Source of the DNA: an uncultured Bacteroides sp.
Lineage (GTDB): Bacteria > Bacteroidota > Bacteroidia > Bacteroidales > Bacteroidaceae
DNA: 64,000 nucleotides
Assembly: GCF_910586915.1 (NCBI RefSeq)
Contig: NZ_CAJULN010000004.1
Location: forward strand, 66,134-130,133
Direction: 5' to 3'
This document shows positions 10,369 to 23,158 of the stretch, one piece after another. The first letter of the stretch is position 1; every line of letters starts with the position of its first letter. A program made the position numbers and the translations under genes. Under the pieces are notes generated by a model. It worked only from the letters and a program-made list of their open reading frames with translations, was not told the DNA's origin and did no database searches.

Positions 10369-10674
10369 TCAAACTTTAATTTCTACTTCCACACCACTCG
10401 GCAACTCCAGCTTCATCAAGGCGTCTACCGTCTTAGCTGTTGAGCTATAGATGTCGATCAATCTCTTATAAGAAGAGAGTTCGAACTGTTCGCGAGACTT
10501 CTTGTTAACGAAAGTCGAACGGTTCACTGTAAAGATACGCTTGTGCGTAGGCAAAGGAATCGGACCGCTAACGATAGCACCCGTAGCCTTTACGGTTCTT
10601 ACAATCTTCTCAGCCGATTTGTCAACCAAGTTGTGGTCGTAAGATTTCAATTTAATTCTAATTTTCTGACTCAT
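10369..10674 (-). CDS. rpsJ: 30S ribosomal protein S10
   Basis: The 101-residue S10 (NusE) begins [18 protein letters not shown] and carries the signature [17 protein letters not shown]. Besides its place in the 30S head, S10 pairs with NusB and NusG in transcription antitermination. It opens the S10 part of the block, separated from fusA by 81 bases that include a hairpin. Confidence 0.98.
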   Translation of the reverse strand: MSQKIRIKLKSYDHNLVDKSAEKIVRTVKATGAIVSGPIPLPTHKRIFTVNRSTFVNKKSREQFELSSYKRLIDIYSSTAKTVDALMKLELPSGVEVEIKV

Positions 10675-10709
10675 TATATGTTTAAATTAAGATAATTATA
10701 AATAAGATA

Positions 10710-10747
10710 AAGCGGCAGGCTAAGAGTCATTCGCTAGCCTGCTGCTT
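10710..10747 (-). terminator. Hairpin between fusA and rpsJ
   Basis: A 13-base inverted repeat (aagcggcaggcta at 10710-10722 against tagcctgctgctt at 10735-10747, one mismatched position) lies between the fusA stop and rpsJ. On the transcribed strand it is followed by a U-rich but interrupted tract, so it may act as a partial terminator or processing site separating the str and S10 genes. It is seen directly; its function is inferred. Confidence 0.55.
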
Positions 10748-10755
10748 AAGATATT

Positions 10756-12873
10756 TTAGAGTAAATCAGCACGTCCCTTCACTTCCTCCAACACTGCTTT
10801 CGCAATAGAAGTAGAAACTTGAGCGTGGTGAGAATAGGTCATAGATGAAGTTGCACGACCCGAAGTGATGGTACGCAATGCTGTTACGTAACCGAACATT
10901 TCGGCCAGCGGAACCATTGCTTTCACGATGCGGGCACCCGAACGGCTTGATTCCATTCCTTCAACCTGTCCACGGCGTTTGTTCAAGTCGCCGATAACGT
11001 CACCCATGTTTTCTTCCGGAGTTACAACTTCCAACTTCATGATAGGCTCCATCAATACGGGACCTGCCTTAGAACAAGCGTTCTTGTAGGCTTGGATGGC
11101 ACAGATTTCGAAAGACAACTGGTCAGAGTCAACCGGATGGAATGAACCGTCGACCAAAGTCACTTTCAATGAATCCAGCGGATAACCAGCCAATACACCG
11201 TTCTTCATTGCAGTTACGAAACCTTTCTGAACTGACGGGATGAATTCCTTCGGAATGTTACCACCCTTCACTTCGTCGATGAACTGCAATCCGCCTTCTT
11301 TGAAGTCTTCGTCAACCGGACCAATCTTAACGATGATATCGGCAAACTTACCGCGACCACCCGACTGCTTCTTGTAAACTTCGCGAAGGTCGACTGTCTT
11401 AGTAATGGCTTCTTTGTAGTTAACCTGAGGTTTACCCTGGTTACATTCTACCTTAAACTCGCGTTTCAAACGGTCGATAATGATATCCAAGTGAAGCTCA
11501 CCCATACCTGAGATTACAGTCTGTCCTGTCTGTTCGTCAGTCTTCACTGTAAATGTCGGGTCTTCTTCAGCCAGTTTAGCCAAACCGTTAGACAGCTTAT
11601 CCATATCTTTCTGAGTCTTGGGCTCAACGGCGATACCGATTACCGGTTCGGGGAAGTCCATAGATTCCAATACAATCGGAGCTGTTTCGTCGCACAATGT
11701 ATCGCCTGTGTGGATATCTTTGAAACCTACACCGGCACCGATATCACCGGCACTGATTACTTCAACCGGATTCTGCTTGTTTGAGTGCATCTGGAACAGA
11801 CGTGAAACACGTTCTTTCTTACCAGAGCGAGTGTTATAGATGTATGAACCGGCTTCAACCTTACCTGAATATACACGGAAGAAAGTCAGACGACCTACGT
11901 ACGGATCGGTAGCAATCTTAAACGCCAAAGCAGAAGTCTTTTCGTCTTCACTCGGCTTGCGGTCTTCTTCAAGGCCGGTATCCGGGTTTTTACCGATTAC
12001 ATTTTCCGTATCCAGCGGAGAAGGCAAGAAAGCACAAACATAGTCGAGCAATGTCTGAACGCCTTTGTTCTTGAATGAAGAACCGCACAGCATCGGAACA
12101 ACAGCCATCTGAACGGTAGCATTGCGAAGCGCTCTCAACACCTCTTCTTCTGTGATAGTAGAAGGATCGTCGAAATATTTCTCCATCAAAGCATCGTCGA
12201 ATTCAGCTACTTTTTCGAGCATCTTGTCTCTCCATTCGTTAGCTTCGTCTACCAGATTGGCAGGGATTTCTTCTACGGTGTAGTCAGCTCCCATTGTCTC
12301 ATCGTGCCAGTAGATAGCTTTCATCTTAATCAAGTCTACAAGACCTTTGAAAGTTTCTTCAGCACCGATAGGGACAACAATCGGACAAGGGTTTGCTCCC
12401 AAAACGTCCTTCATCTGACGCACTACTTCGAAAAAGTCAGCGCCCGAACGGTCCATTTTGTTTACGTATGCGATACGCGGAACATTGTATTTGTCAGCCT
12501 GACGCCATACCGTTTCCGACTGCGGTTCTACACCACCTACTGCACAGTAAGCAGCAACAGCACCGTCGAGGATACGCAACGAACGTTCTACCTCTGCGGT
12601 AAAGTCAACGTGTCCCGGAGTGTCAATCAGGTTGATTTTGTAAGTATCACCGGCATATTTCCATCTTGTTGTCGTAGCAGCAGATGTAATAGTGATACCA
12701 CGTTCTTGCTCCTGTTCCATCCAGTCCATTGTAGCGGCACCGTCGTGCACCTCACCGATTTTGTGAGTCAATCCGGTGTAGAACAGGATACGTTCAGAAG
12801 TTGTTGTTTTTCCGGCATCGATGTGAGCCATGATACCGATATTACGAGTCAAATGTAAATCTTGCTTAGCCAT
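10756..12873 (-). CDS. fusA: Elongation factor G
   Basis: EF-G is the GTPase that drives translocation of tRNAs and mRNA. The 705-residue product has the G1 motif AHIDAGKT at residues 16-23, the G3 motif DTPGHVDF, the G4 motif NKMD and the C-terminal domain with [18 protein letters not shown]. All catalytic motifs are intact, so this is the canonical factor rather than a GTPase-altered EF-G2. It follows rpsG by 38 bases in the str order rpsL-rpsG-fusA; tuf is not here but about 17 kb upstream on the same strand. Confidence 0.98.
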   Translation of the reverse strand: MAKQDLHLTRNIGIMAHIDAGKTTTSERILFYTGLTHKIGEVHDGAATMDWMEQEQERGITITSAATTTRWKYAGDTYKINLIDTPGHVDFTAEVERSLRILDGAVAAYCAVGGVEPQSETVWRQADKYNVPRIAYVNKMDRSGADFFEVVRQMKDVLGANPCPIVVPIGAEETFKGLVDLIKMKAIYWHDETMGADYTVEEIPANLVDEANEWRDKMLEKVAEFDDALMEKYFDDPSTITEEEVLRALRNATVQMAVVPMLCGSSFKNKGVQTLLDYVCAFLPSPLDTENVIGKNPDTGLEEDRKPSEDEKTSALAFKIATDPYVGRLTFFRVYSGKVEAGSYIYNTRSGKKERVSRLFQMHSNKQNPVEVISAGDIGAGVGFKDIHTGDTLCDETAPIVLESMDFPEPVIGIAVEPKTQKDMDKLSNGLAKLAEEDPTFTVKTDEQTGQTVISGMGELHLDIIIDRLKREFKVECNQGKPQVNYKEAITKTVDLREVYKKQSGGRGKFADIIVKIGPVDEDFKEGGLQFIDEVKGGNIPKEFIPSVQKGFVTAMKNGVLAGYPLDSLKVTLVDGSFHPVDSDQLSFEICAIQAYKNACSKAGPVLMEPIMKLEVVTPEENMGDVIGDLNKRRGQVEGMESSRSGARIVKAMVPLAEMFGYVTALRTITSGRATSSMTYSHHAQVSTSIAKAVLEEVKGRADLL

Positions 12874-12911
12874 TTTAATTTCCTCTACTTTAAGTTTTTA
12901 TAATTACAGTA

Positions 12912-13388
12912 TTAGAATCTAAAATGAGCGAATGCGCGGTTAGCTTCTGCCATTCTGTGCATATCTTCTTTACGCTTGAATGCACCACCTTGTTCATTGA
13001 AAGCATCCATGATTTCGGCAGCCAGCTTATCAGCCATTGATTTACCACCTCTTTTGCGTGCAAACAGAATCAGATTCTTCATTGAGATTGATTCTTTGCG
13101 GTCGGGGCGGATTTCTGTAGGAACTTGGAAAGTAGCACCACCTACACGGCGAGACTTAACTTCCACTTGCGGAGTCACATTATCCAAAGCCTTTTTCCAG
13201 ATTTCAAGAGCAGTTTTTTCCTCGTTAGGAAGTTTTGCTTTTACTGTTTCCAGAGCGGCATAAAAGATTTCATAAGATGCATTTTTCTTACCGTCATACA
13301 TCAAGTGGTTCACGAACTTAGAAACCTTTTGGTCATTAAAAACGGGGTCCGGAAGGATGACACGTTTTTTGGGTTTAGCTTTTCTCAT
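12912..13388 (-). CDS. rpsG: 30S ribosomal protein S7
   Basis: The 158-residue S7 begins [19 protein letters not shown] and has the signature [15 protein letters not shown] and [17 protein letters not shown]7 initiates assembly of the 30S head and contacts E-site tRNA. It is preceded by a 144-base gap after rpsL in which no further gene is seen. Confidence 0.98.
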   Translation of the reverse strand: MRKAKPKKRVILPDPVFNDQKVSKFVNHLMYDGKKNASYEIFYAALETVKAKLPNEEKTALEIWKKALDNVTPQVEVKSRRVGGATFQVPTEIRPDRKESISMKNLILFARKRGGKSMADKLAAEIMDAFNEQGGAFKRKEDMHRMAEANRAFAHFRF

Positions 13389-13532
13389 TTGTTTGAAAAA
13401 TAATGTTTTGTTCTTGGTTGTCTACTTCTTGACTTCTTCAACTCTCCCTCCGGAGAATTTACTCAACCCTTAGCATCTCCAACAAACTAAAACGTAAGTT
13501 ATTACTTTAATTTTTTAACAAGATTTTAATCT

Positions 13533-13934
13533 TTATTTTTTCTTAGCCGGTGCTGCTTGTCCCGGTTTCGGACGCTTAGCTCCGTATTTGGAACGTCTTT
13601 GAGTACGGCCTGCCACGCCTGCTGTATCAAGTGTTCCACGAACAACGTGATAGCGTACACCCGGAAGGTCTTTCACACGACCGCCGCGTACGAGAACGAT
13701 GGAGTGTTCCTGCAAGTTGTGTCCTTCGCCCGGGATGTAAGAGTTCACCTCTTTCTGGTTTGTCAAACGCACACGAGCTACTTTACGCATTGCAGAGTTC
13801 GGCTTCTTCGGAGTAGTTGTGTATACTCTCACGCAAACGCCACGTCTTTGAGGACATGAATCCAAAGCCGGAGATTTACTCTTCTCCACCAACGCTTCGC
13901 GTCCTTTTCTTACTAATTGCTGAATTGTAGGCAT
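13533..13934 (-). CDS. rpsL: 30S ribosomal protein S12
   Basis: S12 is the decoding-centre protein and the streptomycin-resistance locus. The 133-residue product has [19 protein letters not shown], with lysines at 43-44 in the wild-type KKPNS form, and [13 protein letters not shown] with the aspartate that is often beta-methylthiolated. Neither site shows a classical resistance change. It is the first gene after a good Bacteroides-type promoter, so the str-S10-spc run probably starts here. Confidence 0.98.
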   Translation of the reverse strand: MPTIQQLVRKGREALVEKSKSPALDSCPQRRGVCVRVYTTTPKKPNSAMRKVARVRLTNQKEVNSYIPGEGHNLQEHSIVLVRGGRVKDLPGVRYHVVRGTLDTAGVAGRTQRRSKYGAKRPKPGQAAPAKKK

Positions 13935-13996
13935 TTTAATTGTTTTTTGATTTATATTATTGTTATATTAATTTCGTAACTATACATTTCGGGGTG

Positions 13997-14028
13997 CAAA
14001 AGTACGAATTAATATTTGAATAGACAAC
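13997..14028 (-). promoter_or_regulatory. Bacteroides-type promoter upstream of rpsL
   Basis: On the minus strand a -7 element TACTTTTG (13997-14004) is preceded by a TTG-containing -33 element (14025-14028) with a 20-base spacer, matching the Bacteroidetes housekeeping consensus. It lies about 63 bases before the rpsL ATG. This is a sequence match only. Confidence 0.65.
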
Positions 14029-14376
14029 CTGCTATGTTCTTTTTTTCTCTTTTAATATTTTTTATGGTTGTATCCTCTCCTTTTCTCCCGCCATTTTGTG
14101 GTTGTCGGGCAGAAGGCAAGGCCGTTCATTCTGATAGAAGGGAAGGAGTAGCGGAGAATTGCCTAAGATTTATCCTTCCGTTACCTAAAGAGTAGCTGCC
14201 GGAATGCATAAATTTATTCGTCTGACTATAGTGTCTCTTTCGTCTGACTATAGTATACGTTTCGTCTAACTATAGTCAGACGAAAGTTTAACTACAGTCA
14301 GACGAATAGTTTTTAGTAAGAAAGAGAATAGTCGTTCGTACTGTAATCCGTAAGCCGTCGCAAGAAAACGGTTAGA
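14029..14376. other. Intergenic region between rpsL promoter and SusD remnant
   Basis: No coding sequence is supported in these 350 bases. The left part (14029-14210) shows no recognisable element. The right part contains the 22-bp periodic palindromic array described separately (14216-14306). Only short out-of-context ORFs occur. Confidence 0.7.
14216..14306. repeat. 22-bp periodic array with ctatag core (4 units)
   Basis: Four units share the hexamer ctatag (ctacag in the last) at 14226, 14248, 14270 and 14292, exactly 22 bases apart. Units 1 and 2 carry the left half-site ttcgtctga before the core, unit 4 carries the mirror half-site cagacgaa after it, and unit 3 carries both, so the whole array is a nested inverted repeat able to fold as one long hairpin. 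It lies about 70 bases beyond the 3' end of the SusD remnant. No known element was recognised. Confidence 0.8.
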
Positions 14377-14793
14377 TTACCACAGGGGATTCTGTACCAA
14401 CAGCCTTCCCCTACTCTTTTGGATTTCATTATCCGGAATAGGGAAAAGGTACATCGAACGTCTCCAGGCGCGATTTTCAATCACTGTACGGGTATAATAT
14501 GCACCGGGGTTTCCGGCTTCGTCCCGGCGGCCGCCATTCATATTCATTCCCCAAACAGTTGTCTAGTCTCCCTCCTGCCCTTCATCGCCTACCATCCAAC
14601 GGCGCACGTCGAAGTAGTGGGTGCCTTCGGCAAACAATTCGACACGGCGTTCGCGATGGATGGCTTTGCGTTGCAATTCCTGGTTTCCGATGATATCCTT
14701 CAAGCCTTGCGCCTTCAGTTCTTGGTAGTCCAAAATACCAGCACGGTGACGCACTGCATCCAGATAATGGATGATATCGGGATGGGACGGGTC
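14377..14793 (-). pseudogene. SusD/RagB-type lipoprotein, C-terminal remnant
   Basis: The minus-strand reading contains typical SusD C-terminal motifs: RERRVELFAEGTHYFDVRRW, then after an in-frame TAG (14563-14565) SMYLFPIPDNEIQKS and the end LLVQNPLW before a TAA at 14377-14379. SusD proteins are surface glycan-binding lipoproteins that cap SusC. Here about 75 residues are fused in frame to the end of the SusC remnant at about 14793, and the signal peptide, lipobox and glycan-binding face are missing. A nonsense codon cuts the rest. It cannot make a working SusD. Confidence 0.85.
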
Positions 14794-17035
14794 TAACTCC
14801 GGGTCCCAATATTTCACCTTATCCCACACTGCCAGGTTGTTGCCCTGGAAGAAGAGACGAAGATTGGTTATCTTCAGCCTTTCGAGCATCTTCTTGGAAA
14901 ACTCGTAACCAACTTCCACGTTCTTCAGCCGCAAGAACCCCGAGTCCCGATACCACCACGTGCTGGGGAAATAGTTGTGTGTGTGTGTGAAATCGGCGCC
15001 GTGCACGCGAGGATAAAGCACCTTCTGATTGTAAGGTTCTTCCGCCTTCCAACGGTCGCGCAGCAATGCTCTTGCCGATGTTTTGTCTTTTCCTACCGTA
15101 AAAGGCATCATGGTGCTCGAACTCGCCATCAGGTTGACAGAAGAGTGTGCCGTCCCCTGGAAGGTCATTTCGTCATATTCGATGAATTTATTTTTGGCAT
15201 ACGTGATGTTTCCTATCGCAGAAAGTACAACGTCTCCCAAATTCTGCTTGAGGGTAAGGTTGGCATCAAATCCCTTGTTGGTCGCAATACCGAAGTTCTG
15301 ATAAGGCGGGACACGCATACCGGCAACATCCAAAATAGTCCTGCGTTGCAGCAGGATGTCGTTTCTCCGGTTAGAGAAATAGTCGGCAGACAGATAGACC
15401 CTATCTTCGAACAAGCCTAAGTCGATACCAATATTCACTTTCTTTTCTTTCTCCCAGGAAAGGGCGGGCATGGCAATCGTTCTTTCCACAATACCTGCAC
15501 CTGAGCCATTGGACGCACCACCGCCCTGACCGGGCGACAGTCCGAAGTTATATCCGGAAGCACCTGTGTTCACGCTTTCACGGTAGGGGAAACGGCCGTA
15601 ATCATCGCCCAGCTTATCATTGCCGGTAATACCGTAAGAGGCTCTCAGTTTCAACGTGCTGATATAATCGGCTACTTGGCGCATAAACTTTTCGTGACTC
15701 ACATACCAGGCAACTCCCACAGCAGGAAAAATTCCCCAACGATGTCCTTCGGCGAAGTTCTCGCTTCCCGTCATACCCATGCTCGCTTCTACCATGTAGC
15801 GGATGTCGTAGGCATAAGTTCCTCTGGCTACAACGCTCTGTTTACGGAAAGGAAGCAGATTCAGCCCGCCTTTATTCTGATACAGGCTCTCTTTCTGCAT
15901 ATATAGCAGCAAGCCTGTCACGTCGTGCTTCTCGTTGAACATACGCGCATAGTTCAAAGAGGCCTCCAAATAGATTTTCTTCTCACCGCTATTGGAAGAA
16001 AGCGAAGGGTCGGACAATGCAGTACCGGCTTTCATCTGTTTTTTCAACAGCCCACCGTCCTCACCGCGTCCGGTAGCAGCATACGTTTCCAGAGAATACC
16101 TTTTACGGACAATTCTTCGGTTATAAAGTCCAGTTTTTGATTCAACGTGACTTTCGTCTGTAAAAAGGCTCCCCACGTTTTGGTATATCCGCCATTGTTG
16201 AGCATATTATAGGGTTGGTCGGTCACTTCCCAACCAGTATCGTTGGCATCGGAGAAACTTCCGTCGGAATATAGCATTGGAATGACGTGGGTGGGATAGC
16301 GGTACACGACCGTAAAAATATCGTCGGAACCAAATCCCGGGGCATTCTTGCACAGGTATTGTCCGCTCATATCCAAAGAGAGCTGGGTGGTACGGCTCAA
16401 GTCCATGTCTACGTTAGAACGGAGGTTGAAACGCTGCAAACCGATATTGGCATTATAGTCGTCGACGGCAGAAGACTTGAAAATACCATCTTCGGAATAA
16501 TAGGAACCGGAGGCGAAATAACGTACCTTGTCCGAACCTCCACGGAAACTGATGGTGTAGCGCTGGCTCTGTGTCTTTGTGTTGAGCAACTCCGTCCAGT
16601 CTACATTGGGATATAAATCGTGGTCTGCCCCGTCGCGGTAATATCCCAATATTTCATCGGAAGTATCGGGTGTGAATTGCTCCGGATTGCCGCTATCGTT
16701 CCACCTCGCTTCGTTGAACAGGCTCAGGTAATCGTAAGCGGGCAGCAATTCCATCACGCGGTTTGGCGTTACAATATTGTATTGCGCAGTGGCATTGACC
16801 TGTGTTTTCTGCACCTTGCCACGCTTTGAAGTAATCAGCACTACTCCATTAGCGCCTTCGGCACCATATACCGCAGTGGCGGCAGCATCTTTCAACACCG
16901 AGAAAGATTCAATTTCGTCCACATCAATATCGTTCATCGAACGCGGTACTCCGTCTACCAATACCAACGGACTTGTACCACCACCATACGAACTTTGGCC
17001 GCGAATGAAGAAGGCCGCCCCGTTTAGTAAATAAT
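14794..17035 (-). pseudogene. SusC/RagA-type TonB-dependent transporter remnant
   Basis: The plug signature FFIRGQSSYGGGTSPLVLVDG and VLKDAAATAVYGAEGANGVV is followed by barrel segments up to NLRLFFQGNNLAVW, so most of a SusC-type outer-membrane transporter is recognisable. Three faults make it non-functional. The start, signal peptide, N-terminal carboxypeptidase-like domain and early plug are gone because FecR runs straight into the plug near 17030. The reading frame changes near 16100 (SVKG to YSLETYAATGR), with a few residues missing. The last beta strands are replaced by SusD sequence at about 14793. Confidence 0.88.
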
Positions 17036-17817
17036 AAACATTCAAAACTAAGCGACTGTTGACTACGCCATGCGATACATTTACCCGCATCAACGTTTTC
17101 GATGGTTGATGTTCCCTTATGACGGTCGAAAACCAAACGCTCGTCGGGATTCATCACTGTAGCTTTCTCTTTGCCTGTGTTGCGGTCGATAGTCGTCACT
17201 TCTACCTTTCCATTCAAAAGGATTGTTTCTACCGTTCCTTCTTTGTCGTAACTGAATATTTTAAAAGCCGTACCAACTGCCTTTATTTTCATGTCAGTAG
17301 TATGAACTATAAAAGGCTGGCGAGCATTTGGAGCTACATCGAAAAAGGCCTACCCTTCTAAAGTGACATCACGGCTTTTACCTGTAAATGTTTTAGGATA
17401 TGTCAGACGACTTAAAGGACCCATCTGCACCATTGTGCCATCCGGCAATGAGAAGGTATCAACGCCCCGGCTGCCTGAGTATACAATATTTGCCACTTTA
17501 TCCTTATGTACTGACAAAGCAAAATAAAGCATTCCCGATATGCTCAACAAAAGTGCAAAAGATGCAACCATACTGTATGTTTTATAGAATCGCTCTTGCA
17601 CGCACACATACCGCCTGCTTTCCATCTCGTTGCAAATGTTTCTCCATATTTTTTTGGAATCTGTTTTATCTTGTACGGTAACATCGTCAGCATATTCCAA
17701 CTGATTCCGCATCCGTTCTTCAACAGGAGGAAGTGACAATAATTCCATCTCTTCTTTCTCTGACAAGAAACCCCGAATCATTTTCTTTAACAGAGTTTTT
17801 TCTTTGGTATGTTTCAT
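17036..17817 (-). pseudogene. FecR-type anti-sigma factor remnant
   Basis: FecR proteins sense an outer-membrane transporter and hold an ECF sigma factor at the inner membrane. The start MKHTKEKTLLKKMIRG, one membrane segment (SMVASFALLLSISGMLYFAL) and the FecR core (VDTFSLPDGTMVQMGPLSRL) are intact. A TAG at 17350-17352 then replaces the glutamate expected in the conserved VTLEGEAFFDV motif. After the stop the same frame continues (KIKAVGTAFKIFSYDKEGTV) to GKCIAWRS and then merges into SusC plug sequence, so the C-terminal domain is lost too. Confidence 0.88.
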
Positions 17818-17875
17818 TATGCTTATACTTATGCGTTTGTGTGTTAAAACACGCAAAACAAAGTTGTGAGAAGTA

Positions 17876-18175
17876 TCACATAAATGCAATAAGCAAAAGG
17901 AGATTTTTCTTCAAGTATTCCAGTGCGGTATTTATCTGATTTTCCACTGTTTTTTCTGATATCTGAAGAGATTGGGCTATTTCTTTATAACTGAGATTCT
18001 GTTTACGGCTCATATTGAAAATCTCTTGACAACGGAGAGGTAACTCATTTATCAGTTTGTCGATGAAGTCTTGCAAGTCGGCAGCTTCATACTCTTTTTC
18101 CACATCTTGATAGGATAAGTTCTTTTTCGTGCATCTCCATAATATCAAATTTATCATTATTCTCTTAATGCTCAT
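17876..18175 (-). pseudogene. ECF sigma factor, region 4 remnant
   Basis: The product from the ATG at 18175 is 99 residues and contains only the C-terminal half of an ECF sigma factor: LPLRCQEIFNMSRKQNLSYK and the region 4 helix-turn-helix EIAQSLQISEKTVENQINTA. Region 2, which binds -10 DNA and core RNA polymerase, is absent. An upstream in-frame ATG at 18238 adds no sigma sequence and lies in a hairpin. It heads the sigma-FecR-SusC-SusD series in canonical order, so it is most likely a truncated relic; a free region 4 protein cannot be ruled out. Confidence 0.8.
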
Positions 18176-18200
18176 ATAAAAATCAGTCGGAAGATAACAC

Positions 18201-18239
18201 AATGACAGGGCTAAAAAGATTTCTTCTCGCCCTGTCATT
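18201..18239 (-). terminator. Hairpin downstream of the DUF3467 gene
   Basis: An 11-base perfect inverted repeat (aatgacagggc / gccctgtcatt) with a 17-base loop lies about 65 bases beyond the DUF3467 stop and just before the sigma remnant. No long U tract follows, so terminator function is uncertain. It may also mark the edge of the decayed locus. Confidence 0.5.
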
Positions 18240-18302
18240 ACATTCTTATACCCAACAACGTTATCAAATCAAAAGAACAAGCATATCGGTTTTAACAACC
18301 GA

Positions 18303-18626
18303 CTATGCTTCTCCCTTGAAACCATCCAACGGGGGAATATACGTATCTTTCTTGTTGTTATTCTCCGGAATCCGAATCGGGCCGAACACCGACTCGTATT
18401 TGCGCACATTGTCCTGCAATGCGTGCAACAGGCGCACCGCGTGTTCAGGGGTGAGGATGACACGCGACTGTACGCCGGCTTTCGGCATCCCTGGCATCAC
18501 ACGTATAAAATCAAGAATAAATTCCGAACTCGAATGCGTTATAACAGCAAGGTTGGCATACGTTCCTTGCGCTACCTCTTCTTTCAATTCTATCTGCAAC
18601 TGCCCGTTATTGTTTTGCTCTTCCAT
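18303..18626 (-). CDS. DUF3467 family protein
   Basis: The 107-residue acidic protein starts MEEQNNNGQLQIELKEEVA and contains THSSSEFILDFIRVMPGMP and TPEHAVRLLHALQDNVRKYE, which I recognise as the DUF3467 family. Its function is unknown. I start at the inner ATG (18626) because the longer reading adds 41 non-conserved residues that run through the rpoC terminator. It is the first gene after rpoC on the same strand. Cytoplasmic; no signal peptide or membrane segment. Confidence 0.88.
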   Translation of the reverse strand: MEEQNNNGQLQIELKEEVAQGTYANLAVITHSSSEFILDFIRVMPGMPKAGVQSRVILTPEHAVRLLHALQDNVRKYESVFGPIRIPENNNKKDTYIPPLDGFKGEA

Positions 18627-18705
18627 ATATCTGATGAATGTTATAAAGTTATTATGCAAAGAAAGACATTTTTTTCGTAAGAAAGAAAATAAGTCTTTAC
18701 AAAAA

Positions 18706-18747
18706 GAAAAAGGAGCAATCACCATCCTGGGCAATCGCTCCTTTTTC
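18706..18747 (-). terminator. rpoC terminator
   Basis: On the minus strand a stem AAAAAGGAGC(GATT) pairs with (ATT)GCTCCTTTTT and ends in a run of five U, 21 bases after the rpoC stop. This has the form of an intrinsic terminator for the rpoBC transcript. Confidence 0.75.
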
Positions 18748-18767
18748 ATATAGTCAATTGAATTGTA

Positions 18768-23051
<4,284 letters not shown>

Positions 23052-23107
23052 ACTCTATATAATTGAGATTTGATAATTGAATCATTGGAAATTGAAAAAG
23101 ACACGGA

Positions 23108-23139
23108 TGTCAGCAAGCCACATTACCGACTTGCTGACA
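23108..23139 (-). other. Inverted repeat between rpoB and rpoC
   Basis: A perfect 10-base inverted repeat (tgtcagcaag at 23108-23117, cttgctgaca at 23130-23139) lies in the rpoB-rpoC spacer. No U tract follows on the minus strand, so it looks more like an RNA processing or stability hairpin than a terminator. Confidence 0.55.
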
Positions 23140-23158
23140 CCGCCTGTTCTTCTGTATT

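Noticed and set aside
13389..13532. Small gene between rpsG and rpsL
   Set aside because: No frame with family features or a good start was found; the 144 bases look like ordinary spacer.
14377..18238. A working polysaccharide utilisation locus
   Set aside because: Every component has at least one disabling lesion and no glycosidase genes are attached.
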